Shown here piece after piece: positions 24,078 through 31,547 of a DNA stretch of 31,776 nt. A program made the position numbers and the translations under genes. The DNA lies in assembly GCA_036746235.1 (NCBI GenBank), contig DAIOEN010000069.1, positions 1 through 31,776 of the forward strand. Direction: 5' to 3'. The notes beneath the pieces are model-generated. The model was not told where the DNA came from, did no database searches, and saw nothing but the letters and a program-made list of their open reading frames with translations. The stretch comes from CALARM01 sp036746235. GTDB taxonomy: Bacteria > Vulcanimicrobiota > SpSt-956 > JAKJGF01. Every line of letters starts with the position of its first letter. The stretch's first letter is position 1.

Positions 24078-25016
24078 TTGAGAAAGCCAGGCGAAAAGAA
24101 AAAAGAAGAACCATATCAGAAATATGACAGGGCTTTTCAGGCTCTGTTTGAAGAATTCAGGGAAGATATTGGCATAGAATCTAAAAAAGATTATCAACTG
24201 GATGAAAAGTGGCAGTATAGAAGGCCTAACACAATCATTATTTTAGAGGAAAATTTTGATTATAGTAAATTATCAAACAAAACATTTCCATGTCTTAAAG
24301 AGTGGAATGTTATAGAATTCAAAAGCTGTGAGGAACATTTAAGTGTAGAAGATATACCAAAATACATAGCAAACGGTAATCTCATTGCAAGGCAGATGTT
24401 ATTACATAGAAAAGGAACAGGATTAAAATCAATAAAAAATCACGTAACACTTATAATGGTTTCTTCTAACAGTGTATCGGAAGATATAATATCAGATTTT
24501 GAACAATCGACTTTCAGAAAAGGGTTTTATATTTTTACAGGAATTAATTATTTTCCTGTCTATCTGGTAGTAATTCAGGAGCTTGATGTGATAAAACCAA
24601 ATTATCCTTTTTTGTTGCTTGGTAATACAGAAAAACAGCAGGAATTATGGAAACAATTAATAGAGGACATAAAAAAAGAAGTAAACGCAAAAGATATTGA
24701 AAAATTATGGAAATATATAGTTTTTTCTGTAAAAAGAAATATATTCAGTATAAAGGAGGAAGAACTTATGAAGAAATTAAAAGAACTTTCTGAAGATAAT
24801 GAGAGTATTAACCGTTTTTTTGACAGTGAATTTCTAAAAAAAATACTTGGCAAGAAAGATGATGAGAGTATAAAAAGTCTTTTTGATGATAAATTTATTG
24901 AAAAAATTCTCCATAATAAAGGTGAAGATTTTACTACTAATATTTTTATGAAGATGCTTCACGAAAGTGAAGCATTTAGAAAGAGAATAATTGAAGAACT
25001 TAAAAAAATAGAATAA
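24078..25016 (+). CDS. Possible PD-(D/E)XK nuclease-like protein, unknown function
   Basis: A 312-residue soluble protein, which I do not recognise as a named family. Residues ~75-100 read LKEWNVIEFKSCEEHLSVED, where IEFKS resembles the E-x-K strand of PD-(D/E)XK domains, and LLHRKGTGLKSI follows. The C-terminal third is helical and charged, with two similar segments (SINRFFDSEFLKKILGKKDD and SIKSLFDDKFIEKILHNKGE), like the tails of transposase-associated Rpn/DUF4351-type proteins. TTG 24078 is the start: AAGGAG lies 8 nt upstream and no ATG is near. It lies just beyond the IS element but has its own promoter, and the IS ends before it, so it is not a passenger gene. Confidence 0.55.
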   Translation: MRKPGEKKKEEPYQKYDRAFQALFEEFREDIGIESKKDYQLDEKWQYRRPNTIIILEENFDYSKLSNKTFPCLKEWNVIEFKSCEEHLSVEDIPKYIANGNLIARQMLLHRKGTGLKSIKNHVTLIMVSSNSVSEDIISDFEQSTFRKGFYIFTGINYFPVYLVVIQELDVIKPNYPFLLLGNTEKQQELWKQLIEDIKKEVNAKDIEKLWKYIVFSVKRNIFSIKEEELMKKLKELSEDNESINRFFDSEFLKKILGKKDDESIKSLFDDKFIEKILHNKGEDFTTNIFMKMLHESEAFRKRIIEELKKIE

Positions 25017-25055
25017 TTTCAGTAAAAAGGAAGATAAAAGCAGAACTAAAAAATG

Positions 25056-25140
25056 ACCGGGATTAATGGAATTGGAAAGGATTACCGGGAAAATAAGGCC
25101 TTACAAATCCCGGTAATCCCTTAATCCTGCATATCCCGGT
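25056..25140. terminator. Nested inverted repeats between convergent genes (bidirectional terminator)
   Basis: An exact 12-bp stem GGATTACCGGGA (25079-25090) with TCCCGGTAATCC (25108-25119) around a 17-nt loop, enclosed by an outer 8-bp pair ACCGGGAT (25056-25063)/ATCCCGGT (25133-25140). It is placed between two converging genes. There is no strong U-tract, so an intergenic repeat role is also possible. Confidence 0.6.
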
Positions 25141-25157
25141 TCAGACGGTTATCTGAA

Positions 25158-28100
25158 TCACGGAGAAGGGGCAAAGACCTGGATGCGATCATTATTACTA
25201 TCAACTACATATACATTACCTGATGAGTCTACTATAATACCTGTAGGTGAATAAAATTGTCCATCACTATTGCCATTACTTCCCCATTTTGTTATAAATA
25301 CACCAGATGAAGTAAACTTCTGTATATGTTCAGAAGTTTCAGATATATAAACATTGCCAAAATAGTCTGCCACATAAACATTGTCAGCAGTGTCTAATGT
25401 TATTCCTTTAGGATATTTGAACTGTCCGTCATTAGTCCCAGAACTTCCCCATTTGGTTATAAATACTCCTGATGAAGTAAACTTCTGAATTCGATAGTTA
25501 CCACTGTCTGAAACATAAACATTTCCAGAAGTATCTACTGTTATTCCAGTTGGATCAAAAAACTGTCCATCATTACTTCCATAACTTCCCCAATTAGTTA
25601 TAAATACCCCTGATGAGGTAAACTTCTGAATACGATCGTTATCAATGTCTGTAACATAAATATTTCCGGAAGAGTCCACAGCTATTCCATACGGGAGACC
25701 ACTTCCCCATTTAGTTATAAATACTCCTGATGAAGTAAACTTCTGAATACGACCATTAGAATAATCAGAGACATAAACGGTACCAAAAGAATCTATTGCT
25801 ATTCCAGTTGGATCATGAAATTGCCCATCATCCATTCCATGACTACCCCATTTAGTTATAAATACTCCTGATGAAGTAAACTTCTGAATACGATTATTGA
25901 AACAATCAGAAACATAAACATTACCAGAAGAATCCTGTGTCAAAAAGTATGGATCATCAAATTTGCCATCAGTGTTACTATTTCCATAGATACTCCATTT
26001 AGTAATGAAAGAACCTGATGAAGTAAATTTCTGGATTCGTTCGTTAAAATTATCTACTACATAAACATTGCCGGAAAAGTCTACTGTTATTCCATCTCGT
26101 CCATCAAACTGTCCATCATTTTTTCCATAACTGCCCCATTTAGTTATAAATACTCCCGATGAAGTGAATTTCTGGATTCGATTAGAATAGGCATCTGTAA
26201 CATAAACATTGTCGGACATATCTATTGCTATTCCAATAGACTCAAGAAACTCCCCGTCATTACTTCCATAAATTCCTCCCCATTTAGTTATAAATACTCC
26301 TGATGAAGTAAACTTCTGAATACGATCGTTACTACTATCTGCTACATAAACATTATCTGAAGTATCTACTGTTATTCCTTCCGGGCCATGAAACTGTCCA
26401 TCCCCATTTCCTCCACTGCCCCATTTAGTTATAAATACTCCTGATGAAGTAAACTTCTGAATACGATTATTGGAATGATCAGAAACATAAACATTACCGG
26501 AAGAATCTATTGCTATTCCAGTTAGCCCATAAAATTGCCCATCTCCGTGTCCTCCACTGCCCCATTTAGTTATAAATACTCCTGATGAAGTAAACTTCTG
26601 GATTCGAGCATTATTTCCCTCAGTCACATAAACATTATCAAAATTATCTAATGTTATTCCTTTTAACATATCAAACTGTCCGTCACCAGTTCCAAAAGTT
26701 CCCCATTCTGTTATAAAGCCTCCAGATGAATTATATTTCTGAATTCGATGATTGTCTAAATCTGATACATATATATTCCCTGAAGAATCTGTAGCAAGAC
26801 GACGTGTACTATATAATGCATAATGACTTCCCCACTTCCTCAAAAAACTATAACCATTACCAGGGTTACCACCATCTCCCTTTACAATACGAAAACCAAT
26901 ACTTGCTCCTTTTTCATCAGGATTTCCTCCGAGAGGCACATAATGAGTTCCATAGACACGTGCGGCAGACCGGCAGTAATAACCATATTCATCTGCCCAG
27001 CTACCTCCACGCTTAACCCTGTAAATTCCACTATTTGGCCCGGCAGGATCTGTAATAGCCCCAGCACCATAATCTCCTCCCCAGTCATTACACCATTCAT
27101 CTACATTTCCACTCATATCATAAAGTCCGAAAGTATTTGGCAACTTTTGCCCTGCTATCTGATGGTTATTACCATTTCCAGTATCACTGTTTACAAAATA
27201 CCAGCAGTAAGATCCATCCACAGTATTACCCCAGTAATAATCAGTTGTTGAGCCAGCCCGGCAGGCATACTCCCACTCTGCTTCTGTAGGGAGGCGATAA
27301 CCATTTTTTGTTCTCCATACTGACGGATCATTTCCTCGGTTATCTTTTGGCCCGTAACATGGCGTCAAACTGTTCTGTTCACTAAGCCAGTTGCAATAAG
27401 CCACTGTTCCATACCAGGATACATATACTGCAGGATGATTTTCATAACCTGATTTGACTGTAAATGTACCCGCACCTGGTCCTCCTGTTATACCACAAAA
27501 AATATCGTCTTTTATATCCATCCAGGTAGTTCCTCCTTCAGTCTGATTACCCTGAGAATTTAAGAAGGCACAGAACTCTGTATTTGTTACTTCATATTTC
27601 CCCATAGAGAAAGAACTTACAGTAACAGAATGAATCGGCTGTTCTATGGAATGAGTGTTACTACCCATCTGGAAAGTTCCCCCGGCAATTGCAACCATTC
27701 CAGGTACAACTGTAGGTGTGGGTGCTATCCCTGTGGTTACAGTTCCGGCCTTCCCCGTCTTCGTGCACTTATAAGTAAAAGTTCCTTCACTATCAAATTT
27801 CCTCGACCATTCGGCACCTGGAGCGATGTCGCCGGAATTAAAAGAAGAGTTATCGGCTACCACATTATGGACGACAGAATCATTATTTTTCCAGAAAAGG
27901 GTGTCCCCTTTTGATACTGGAATAGTCTGCGGGAAAAAGCCTGTATCAAGTATGGATACTCCAAGATGAACACTGACTTTAACAGTTTCTTTCTTTTTTA
28001 TGGTCACATTTGTTATTCTGTGTGATAGAACATTTCCTCCTGTAGCCATACCGGTGAATTCAAACTGATTTTCTCCTGAAGGAAGGGCAGAAATTTTCTT

Positions 28101-28382
28101 TGTCGTTGTCCCTTTATAAATTATCTCTTCCCTGGTGCCTTTAATCCATTTTCCCGTTATGGAAATCACTATCTGAACCACATCGGGATGTATTACCTGA
28201 GCAGTTACTTCTTTTCCTTCATCAGGCCAGTCCACATTGATTTCTGCATCTCCTGTGTCTTCTGACTGATTTATAGAGGGAGTTATACTTGAAGTTCCCT
28301 CACCTCCGCAGCCTGATATGAAGAAGATGAAAGAGGAAATTATGAGAATTAATATGAGAGAATAAATTAAAGTTTTAGACAT
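25158..28382 (-). CDS. Large lipoprotein: cupredoxin-like, FGE-sulfatase-fold and twelve NHL repeats
   Basis: Lipobox FISGC gives C25. A short Ig-like region (~42-140; DTGDAEINVDWPDEGKEV) leads to a cupredoxin-like domain (~143-217) that keeps one His (H172, VVHNVV) and one Cys (C206, TYKCTKTG) but has Lys where the second copper His is expected. Residues ~227-501 are an FGE-sulfatase/SUMF1 fold (GGTFQMGS, YRLPTEAEWEYACRAG, GNVDEWCNDW, VKRGGSW, IGFRIV). The two active-site Cys of true formylglycine-generating enzymes are not evident, so it is probably a binding domain. The rest holds twelve NHL repeats (DSSGNVYVSD, NDRIQKFTSSGVF words), enough for two six-bladed propellers. One blade is short (WGSGLPYGIAVD) and one irregular (ADYFGNVYISET). 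ATG 28382 starts 2 nt after the upstream gene's stop, with GGAGGG inside that gene's last codons, implying translational coupling. Confidence 0.88.
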   Translation of the reverse strand: MSKTLIYSLILILIISSFIFFISGCGGEGTSSITPSINQSEDTGDAEINVDWPDEGKEVTAQVIHPDVVQIVISITGKWIKGTREEIIYKGTTTKKISALPSGENQFEFTGMATGGNVLSHRITNVTIKKKETVKVSVHLGVSILDTGFFPQTIPVSKGDTLFWKNNDSVVHNVVADNSSFNSGDIAPGAEWSRKFDSEGTFTYKCTKTGKAGTVTTGIAPTPTVVPGMVAIAGGTFQMGSNTHSIEQPIHSVTVSSFSMGKYEVTNTEFCAFLNSQGNQTEGGTTWMDIKDDIFCGITGGPGAGTFTVKSGYENHPAVYVSWYGTVAYCNWLSEQNSLTPCYGPKDNRGNDPSVWRTKNGYRLPTEAEWEYACRAGSTTDYYWGNTVDGSYCWYFVNSDTGNGNNHQIAGQKLPNTFGLYDMSGNVDEWCNDWGGDYGAGAITDPAGPNSGIYRVKRGGSWADEYGYYCRSAARVYGTHYVPLGGNPDEKGASIGFRIVKGDGGNPGNGYSFLRKWGSHYALYSTRRLATDSSGNIYVSDLDNHRIQKYNSSGGFITEWGTFGTGDGQFDMLKGITLDNFDNVYVTEGNNARIQKFTSSGVFITKWGSGGHGDGQFYGLTGIAIDSSGNVYVSDHSNNRIQKFTSSGVFITKWGSGGNGDGQFHGPEGITVDTSDNVYVADSSNDRIQKFTSSGVFITKWGGIYGSNDGEFLESIGIAIDMSDNVYVTDAYSNRIQKFTSSGVFITKWGSYGKNDGQFDGRDGITVDFSGNVYVVDNFNERIQKFTSSGSFITKWSIYGNSNTDGKFDDPYFLTQDSSGNVYVSDCFNNRIQKFTSSGVFITKWGSHGMDDGQFHDPTGIAIDSFGTVYVSDYSNGRIQKFTSSGVFITKWGSGLPYGIAVDSSGNIYVTDIDNDRIQKFTSSGVFITNWGSYGSNDGQFFDPTGITVDTSGNVYVSDSGNYRIQKFTSSGVFITKWGSSGTNDGQFKYPKGITLDTADNVYVADYFGNVYISETSEHIQKFTSSGVFITKWGSNGNSDGQFYSPTGIIVDSSGNVYVVDSNNDRIQVFAPSP

Positions 28383-28384
28383 TG

Positions 28385-30331
28385 TTATTTCCCTCCTTTT
28401 CTGTCTACTGTTACATCTGCATCGCCTGTGTCACCGATGGGGATAATGTCGTCCATAGGGTTAGCTAAAGGAATTACAGAGTTATAAAATACATAGGGAA
28501 CATTAGTATCTCTACTAGTCTTTAATTCCCAGTATAAACCATAATCTTGCAGCCAACATAAATTCTCGACCAAAGGACAGAAATATTCTTTAACAGAGGG
28601 ATTTATTCCACAACCGAAAAATGCAAATGTACCGATTTCTCCTGGATTTACAAATTTTTGTAATAATTTAGCAGGTCTATTATAGCTAAGCCATAAATAT
28701 GCATACCAGTCATATATCTTGCTATGCCTATCATAAGGATTACTGGTTCCAAGATGAACAGGATAATCTCCATCTCTATACCATGTGGACTTACCTGTAT
28801 TTTGAAAATTAACCCATAAACATACACCAGTATTACTATCAACATGGCCAGATTGGTTAATCCATTTACAACTATAATCTTCATAATTAGTGGAAGCCGA
28901 AGTAACTGGATTATATTCTCTTAATGGCCTATTATCTAGATGTGTTGCAAAATAATCAAGTTGCGCTTGTTTTTCTGCTGTAAAATCTATAGTTCCATCT
29001 CTAGGATATCCCTGCTTTATATGATTATAAGCCTGTATAATACCCTCACCATATAAAAGGCTTCCTAAAAGAGTAAAATTTATTAGAGAAGCATAACCGG
29101 CATTGACGGGTTTTGTCCATCCAAAATACACATTGACCCCATGATTAATAAATGTACCAGCCATACTATCATTTTTTAAACCTTCACATGCTTCACATAT
29201 AAATACTCTAGTATCACTAAAACTATTCCAGTAATAATGAGCGTCAATGAACAATGGTGTAATACCAATTACATTTTGATTATCAATTACTATATAGTTA
29301 TTTGCTATTTCTGAATCAGTATTAGTCCAAGATCCAGATGTTTCACCTGTATTAAGCACAACAACCTCTCTTGGAGGAAGGGGGAATGGTTTTATAGTTG
29401 CTAATCCTCCATGTGTACAAAGTATTATTACTTCATAACCAGATAAGCCTTTTTCCCATGTCTCTTTTGTTATATCTTGGTAATCAAGATAATTAACCTC
29501 ATAACCTGCGTTCTTTAAAAATATTTCAAGGCCAGTTTTATCCCACTTAGGCCCTTCATAACTACAAGGAGTAAATATTAATGCTCTTCTATTAGAATTA
29601 GCAATTAAACTGTTATTTTGAGTGTTATTAGCTAACGGATGAGACAGAAAATCTTTATTATATGTAATTTCACCAGATAATTTACTATCAATTTTTGTAA
29701 AACTCTCAGGAAATATATAACGCTCCATTCCAGAAGTAGTTATATAACAGATTGTCTCACTATTTCCTACAAAAGAAGCATCCTTTACTAAAGGTTGTTG
29801 TTTCAGCCATTGTATTGTCGCTTCTCTTGCCTGATGATCATTTTTCAGTGCTATTTTTTGCTGTTCCAGATAATCACCAACCTGTTTACCAAGATTATAC
29901 ACATCTTCTATAACACCCGGATCTTTCCAGCTATTCGGCGGTAAAACTATACCAACTGTTACACTCTGTCCCGGCATAACATCTCCATGATTATATGCCT
30001 CAATAAACCCCTCTTTACTCGCAAGAAATTTCTGCTTCCCTCCCGGCACATTCCACAGAGTATATTCACCTTTATCATTCGTAACAGCATTCAAAGTAAG
30101 ACCATCTACCCTGACAGTAGCACCGGCCAGAGGATTATTCAGAGGATCTGTAACCTTTCCCGAAACTGTTTCAAAACCAGAACCGGCCGGTGTGGGAGTA
30201 AGTATTCCGGGAACAACTGTTAAATTCTGATAATTTACTCCACCTGTTCCATCTCCACCACACCCGGCACACCAGAACAAAAACATCAAAAATACTAAAC
30301 TTACAGAAATTATAAAATATTGCTTTTTCAA
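28385..30331 (-). CDS. Caspase-like cysteine protease lipoprotein with NBR1-type Ig domain
   Basis: Lipobox WCAGC gives C24. A carboxypeptidase-regulatory-like domain (~55-130; GKVTDPLNNPLAGATV, NDKGEYTLWNVPGG) precedes a caspase/gingipain/CHAT-type alpha/beta domain (~245-440). Its likely catalytic dyad is H307 (VIILCTHGGL) and C382 (VFICEACEGL), followed by GTFINHGVNVYFGWTKPV, a typical strand after the Cys. The C-terminal domain (~500-605) carries FQNTG, W-x-x-x-x-VHLGTSNPYDR and PGE, matching the NBR1-type Ig domains at 12.7-16 kb. Secreted clan CD proteases of this kind cleave after specific residues; the target is unknown. The tail DTGDADVTVD repeats the opening of the next protein's first domain and ends abruptly. 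TTG 30331 follows AAAGGAGAGG with 9-nt spacing and gives a sound signal peptide. Confidence 0.75.
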   Translation of the reverse strand: MKKQYFIISVSLVFLMFLFWCAGCGGDGTGGVNYQNLTVVPGILTPTPAGSGFETVSGKVTDPLNNPLAGATVRVDGLTLNAVTNDKGEYTLWNVPGGKQKFLASKEGFIEAYNHGDVMPGQSVTVGIVLPPNSWKDPGVIEDVYNLGKQVGDYLEQQKIALKNDHQAREATIQWLKQQPLVKDASFVGNSETICYITTSGMERYIFPESFTKIDSKLSGEITYNKDFLSHPLANNTQNNSLIANSNRRALIFTPCSYEGPKWDKTGLEIFLKNAGYEVNYLDYQDITKETWEKGLSGYEVIILCTHGGLATIKPFPLPPREVVVLNTGETSGSWTNTDSEIANNYIVIDNQNVIGITPLFIDAHYYWNSFSDTRVFICEACEGLKNDSMAGTFINHGVNVYFGWTKPVNAGYASLINFTLLGSLLYGEGIIQAYNHIKQGYPRDGTIDFTAEKQAQLDYFATHLDNRPLREYNPVTSASTNYEDYSCKWINQSGHVDSNTGVCLWVNFQNTGKSTWYRDGDYPVHLGTSNPYDRHSKIYDWYAYLWLSYNRPAKLLQKFVNPGEIGTFAFFGCGINPSVKEYFCPLVENLCWLQDYGLYWELKTSRDTNVPYVFYNSVIPLANPMDDIIPIGDTGDADVTVDRKGGK

Positions 30332-30442
30332 TTTATTTGACCTCTCCTTTCGTAAAATAAAAAATCAATCAGGATAAAATTATGTATAAATTACGAAGAA
30401 TCGAATTTATAAACCACAAAAACACCTCACTTTCAAAAAAAG

Positions 30443-30535
30443 ATCCCTCTATAAATATTAAGAGTCAAAAAATCGAATTTTTACAAAAAAATTTTTAATT
30501 TTTTTTATATTTCATGAATTTATCTTCAAAAAACC
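30443..30535 (-). promoter_or_regulatory. Conserved box, copy 3, with extended shared block
   Basis: On the minus strand: a T-rich region, TTTTTTGACTCTTA, then TTATAGAGGGAT, as in copies 1 and 2, here about 110 nt before the caspase-like lipoprotein start. The copy-1 near-palindrome is degraded here (TTTTTTTGTAAAAATT). On the plus-strand side it continues with TCATGAATTTATCTTC, matching the sequence now beyond the IS66 at 23946-23982. Confidence 0.6.
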
Positions 30536-30558
30536 TGATGAATAAATAGATTTAACCC

Positions 30559-30567
30559 TGGTAAAAT
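30559..30567 (+). promoter_or_regulatory. Extended -10 promoter element
   Basis: TGG followed by TAAAAT (30562-30567), an extended -10 with no good -35. Transcription would start near 30574, which gives ATG 30586 almost no leader and favours ATG 30646 as the start of the next gene. Confidence 0.4.
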
Positions 30568-30645
30568 AGACTTTTTCAATCCATTATGATATTATATAAA
30601 GGGGAAATTATATATCCATTACAGAGAAAGGATGGTGACAGAGTT

Positions 30646-31377
30646 ATGATAGTGGAAGAAAGAATTGAGAGATTGGAAGAATTAGTCGGGCAAACCCAAC
30701 TGATGCTTCAGGGTTTAGCTATGGAATTAAGAAGGGATACAAAAGAATTAAAAAAGGAAATGAAAGAATTTAAAGATGAAATAAGAAAAGATACTAAAGA
30801 ATTTAAAGATGAAATAAGAAAAGATACTAAAGAATTTAAAGATGAAATAAGAAAAGATACTAAAGACTTCAAATCCTATACTCAGGCAAATATAGAGGAA
30901 ATAAAACAGGACAGTAAAAAAACAAGAGATGAGATGAATAAAAAATGGGGAGAACTGGCCAACAAGTGGGGTACCATTGTAGAAGATTTAGTGGCTCCAA
31001 ATATAGAATCCATAGGAGAAAAATATTTTAACCTTAAGAACTGTGACACTTTTTTTACCAATGTAAAGAAAAGAAAACCAAAAGAAAAAGAATTTGATGT
31101 TATTGCAGTATATGATACTAAAATAATACTGGTTGAAGTTAAAGCAACTCCCAGAACCAGTTATATAGAAAATTTTATTGAATTCATAAATAATAAAGAA
31201 TTTTACACCTTTTTCCCTGAATATAAGGATAAAGCAATTATCCCGGTATTTGCTTCTCTTTATATACCTGATACTGAAATCACACATCTATCCAGGAATA
31301 ATATTCTTGCAATGGCTCTGAATAATTATATTATGGATATAATTAATTCTGATATAATAAAATATTTAGACCTGTGA
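30646..31377 (+). CDS. Coiled-coil protein with PD-(D/E)XK-like C-terminal domain (DUF3782-like)
   Basis: The N-terminal ~100 residues are a long charged coiled coil containing three identical 11-residue units (FKDEIRKDTKE), an 11-residue period typical of hendecad coils. The C-terminal ~130 residues read KEFDVIAVYDTKIILVEVKA, where the D and E-x-K have the spacing of a PD-(D/E)XK active site, preceded by a conserved-looking GTIVEDLVAPNI. This layout resembles DUF3782-type predicted nucleases, often found in filamentous cyanobacteria and environmental bacteria. ATG 30646 begins the coil and has GGTGA 7 nt before; ATG 30586 has no ribosome site and lies almost at the predicted transcript start. 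No signal peptide, so cytoplasmic. Cellular role unknown. Confidence 0.75.
   Translation: MIVEERIERLEELVGQTQLMLQGLAMELRRDTKELKKEMKEFKDEIRKDTKEFKDEIRKDTKEFKDEIRKDTKDFKSYTQANIEEIKQDSKKTRDEMNKKWGELANKWGTIVEDLVAPNIESIGEKYFNLKNCDTFFTNVKKRKPKEKEFDVIAVYDTKIILVEVKATPRTSYIENFIEFINNKEFYTFFPEYKDKAIIPVFASLYIPDTEITHLSRNNILAMALNNYIMDIINSDIIKYLDL
30766..30864 (+). repeat. Three identical 33-bp tandem repeats inside the coiled-coil gene
   Basis: Units at 30766-30798, 30799-30831 and 30832-30864 are identical, encoding 11 residues each (one hendecad). Identity at the third codon position indicates recent expansion; each gain or loss would keep the frame and change coil length by about 1.6 nm. Confidence 0.9.
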
Positions 31378-31470
31378 AATCTTAAATTATACCATCAGGC
31401 AGATACTGAAGATCAGACATCTATCATCTCAGAAGGATTTAAACACATACCGTAGAAATATAATTGTTTA

Positions 31471-31522
31471 TTATAGTTAATTTCATAAAAACTGCTATTT
31501 TCAGGTATGAAATTAGCTATAA
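31471..31522. promoter_or_regulatory. 16-bp inverted repeat upstream of the PEGA gene
   Basis: TTATAGTTAATTTCAT (31471-31486) and ATGAAATTAGCTATAA (31507-31522) match as reverse complements at 15 of 16 positions with a 20-nt loop. It may be an operator or leader hairpin for the gene starting at 31548, or a terminator for the gene ending at 31377; no U-tract decides between them. Confidence 0.45.
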
Positions 31523-31547
31523 ATTTACTTTTTCAGGGGTTTATTCA

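Noticed and set aside
25158..26800. Possible CRISPR array because of regularly spaced similar units
   Set aside because: The units are NHL codon repeats in one long reading frame; the intervening sequences are parts of propeller blades, not spacers, and no cas gene is present.
26823..27251. Plus-strand open frames opposite the FGE domain
   Set aside because: Antisense to a strongly conserved domain and without any motif.
25158..28382. FGE-fold domain as the target of a diversity-generating retroelement
   Set aside because: No reverse transcriptase, template repeat or accessory gene is visible, and the fold lies in the middle of the protein instead of at its end.
21328..31377. An antiphage defence island (caspase-like protease, GIY-YIG and PD-(D/E)XK-like proteins, IS element)
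   Set aside because: The caspase-like protein carries a clear lipoprotein signal, the GIY-YIG lacks its catalytic residues and the other neighbours are envelope proteins; no recognised defence gene set is present.
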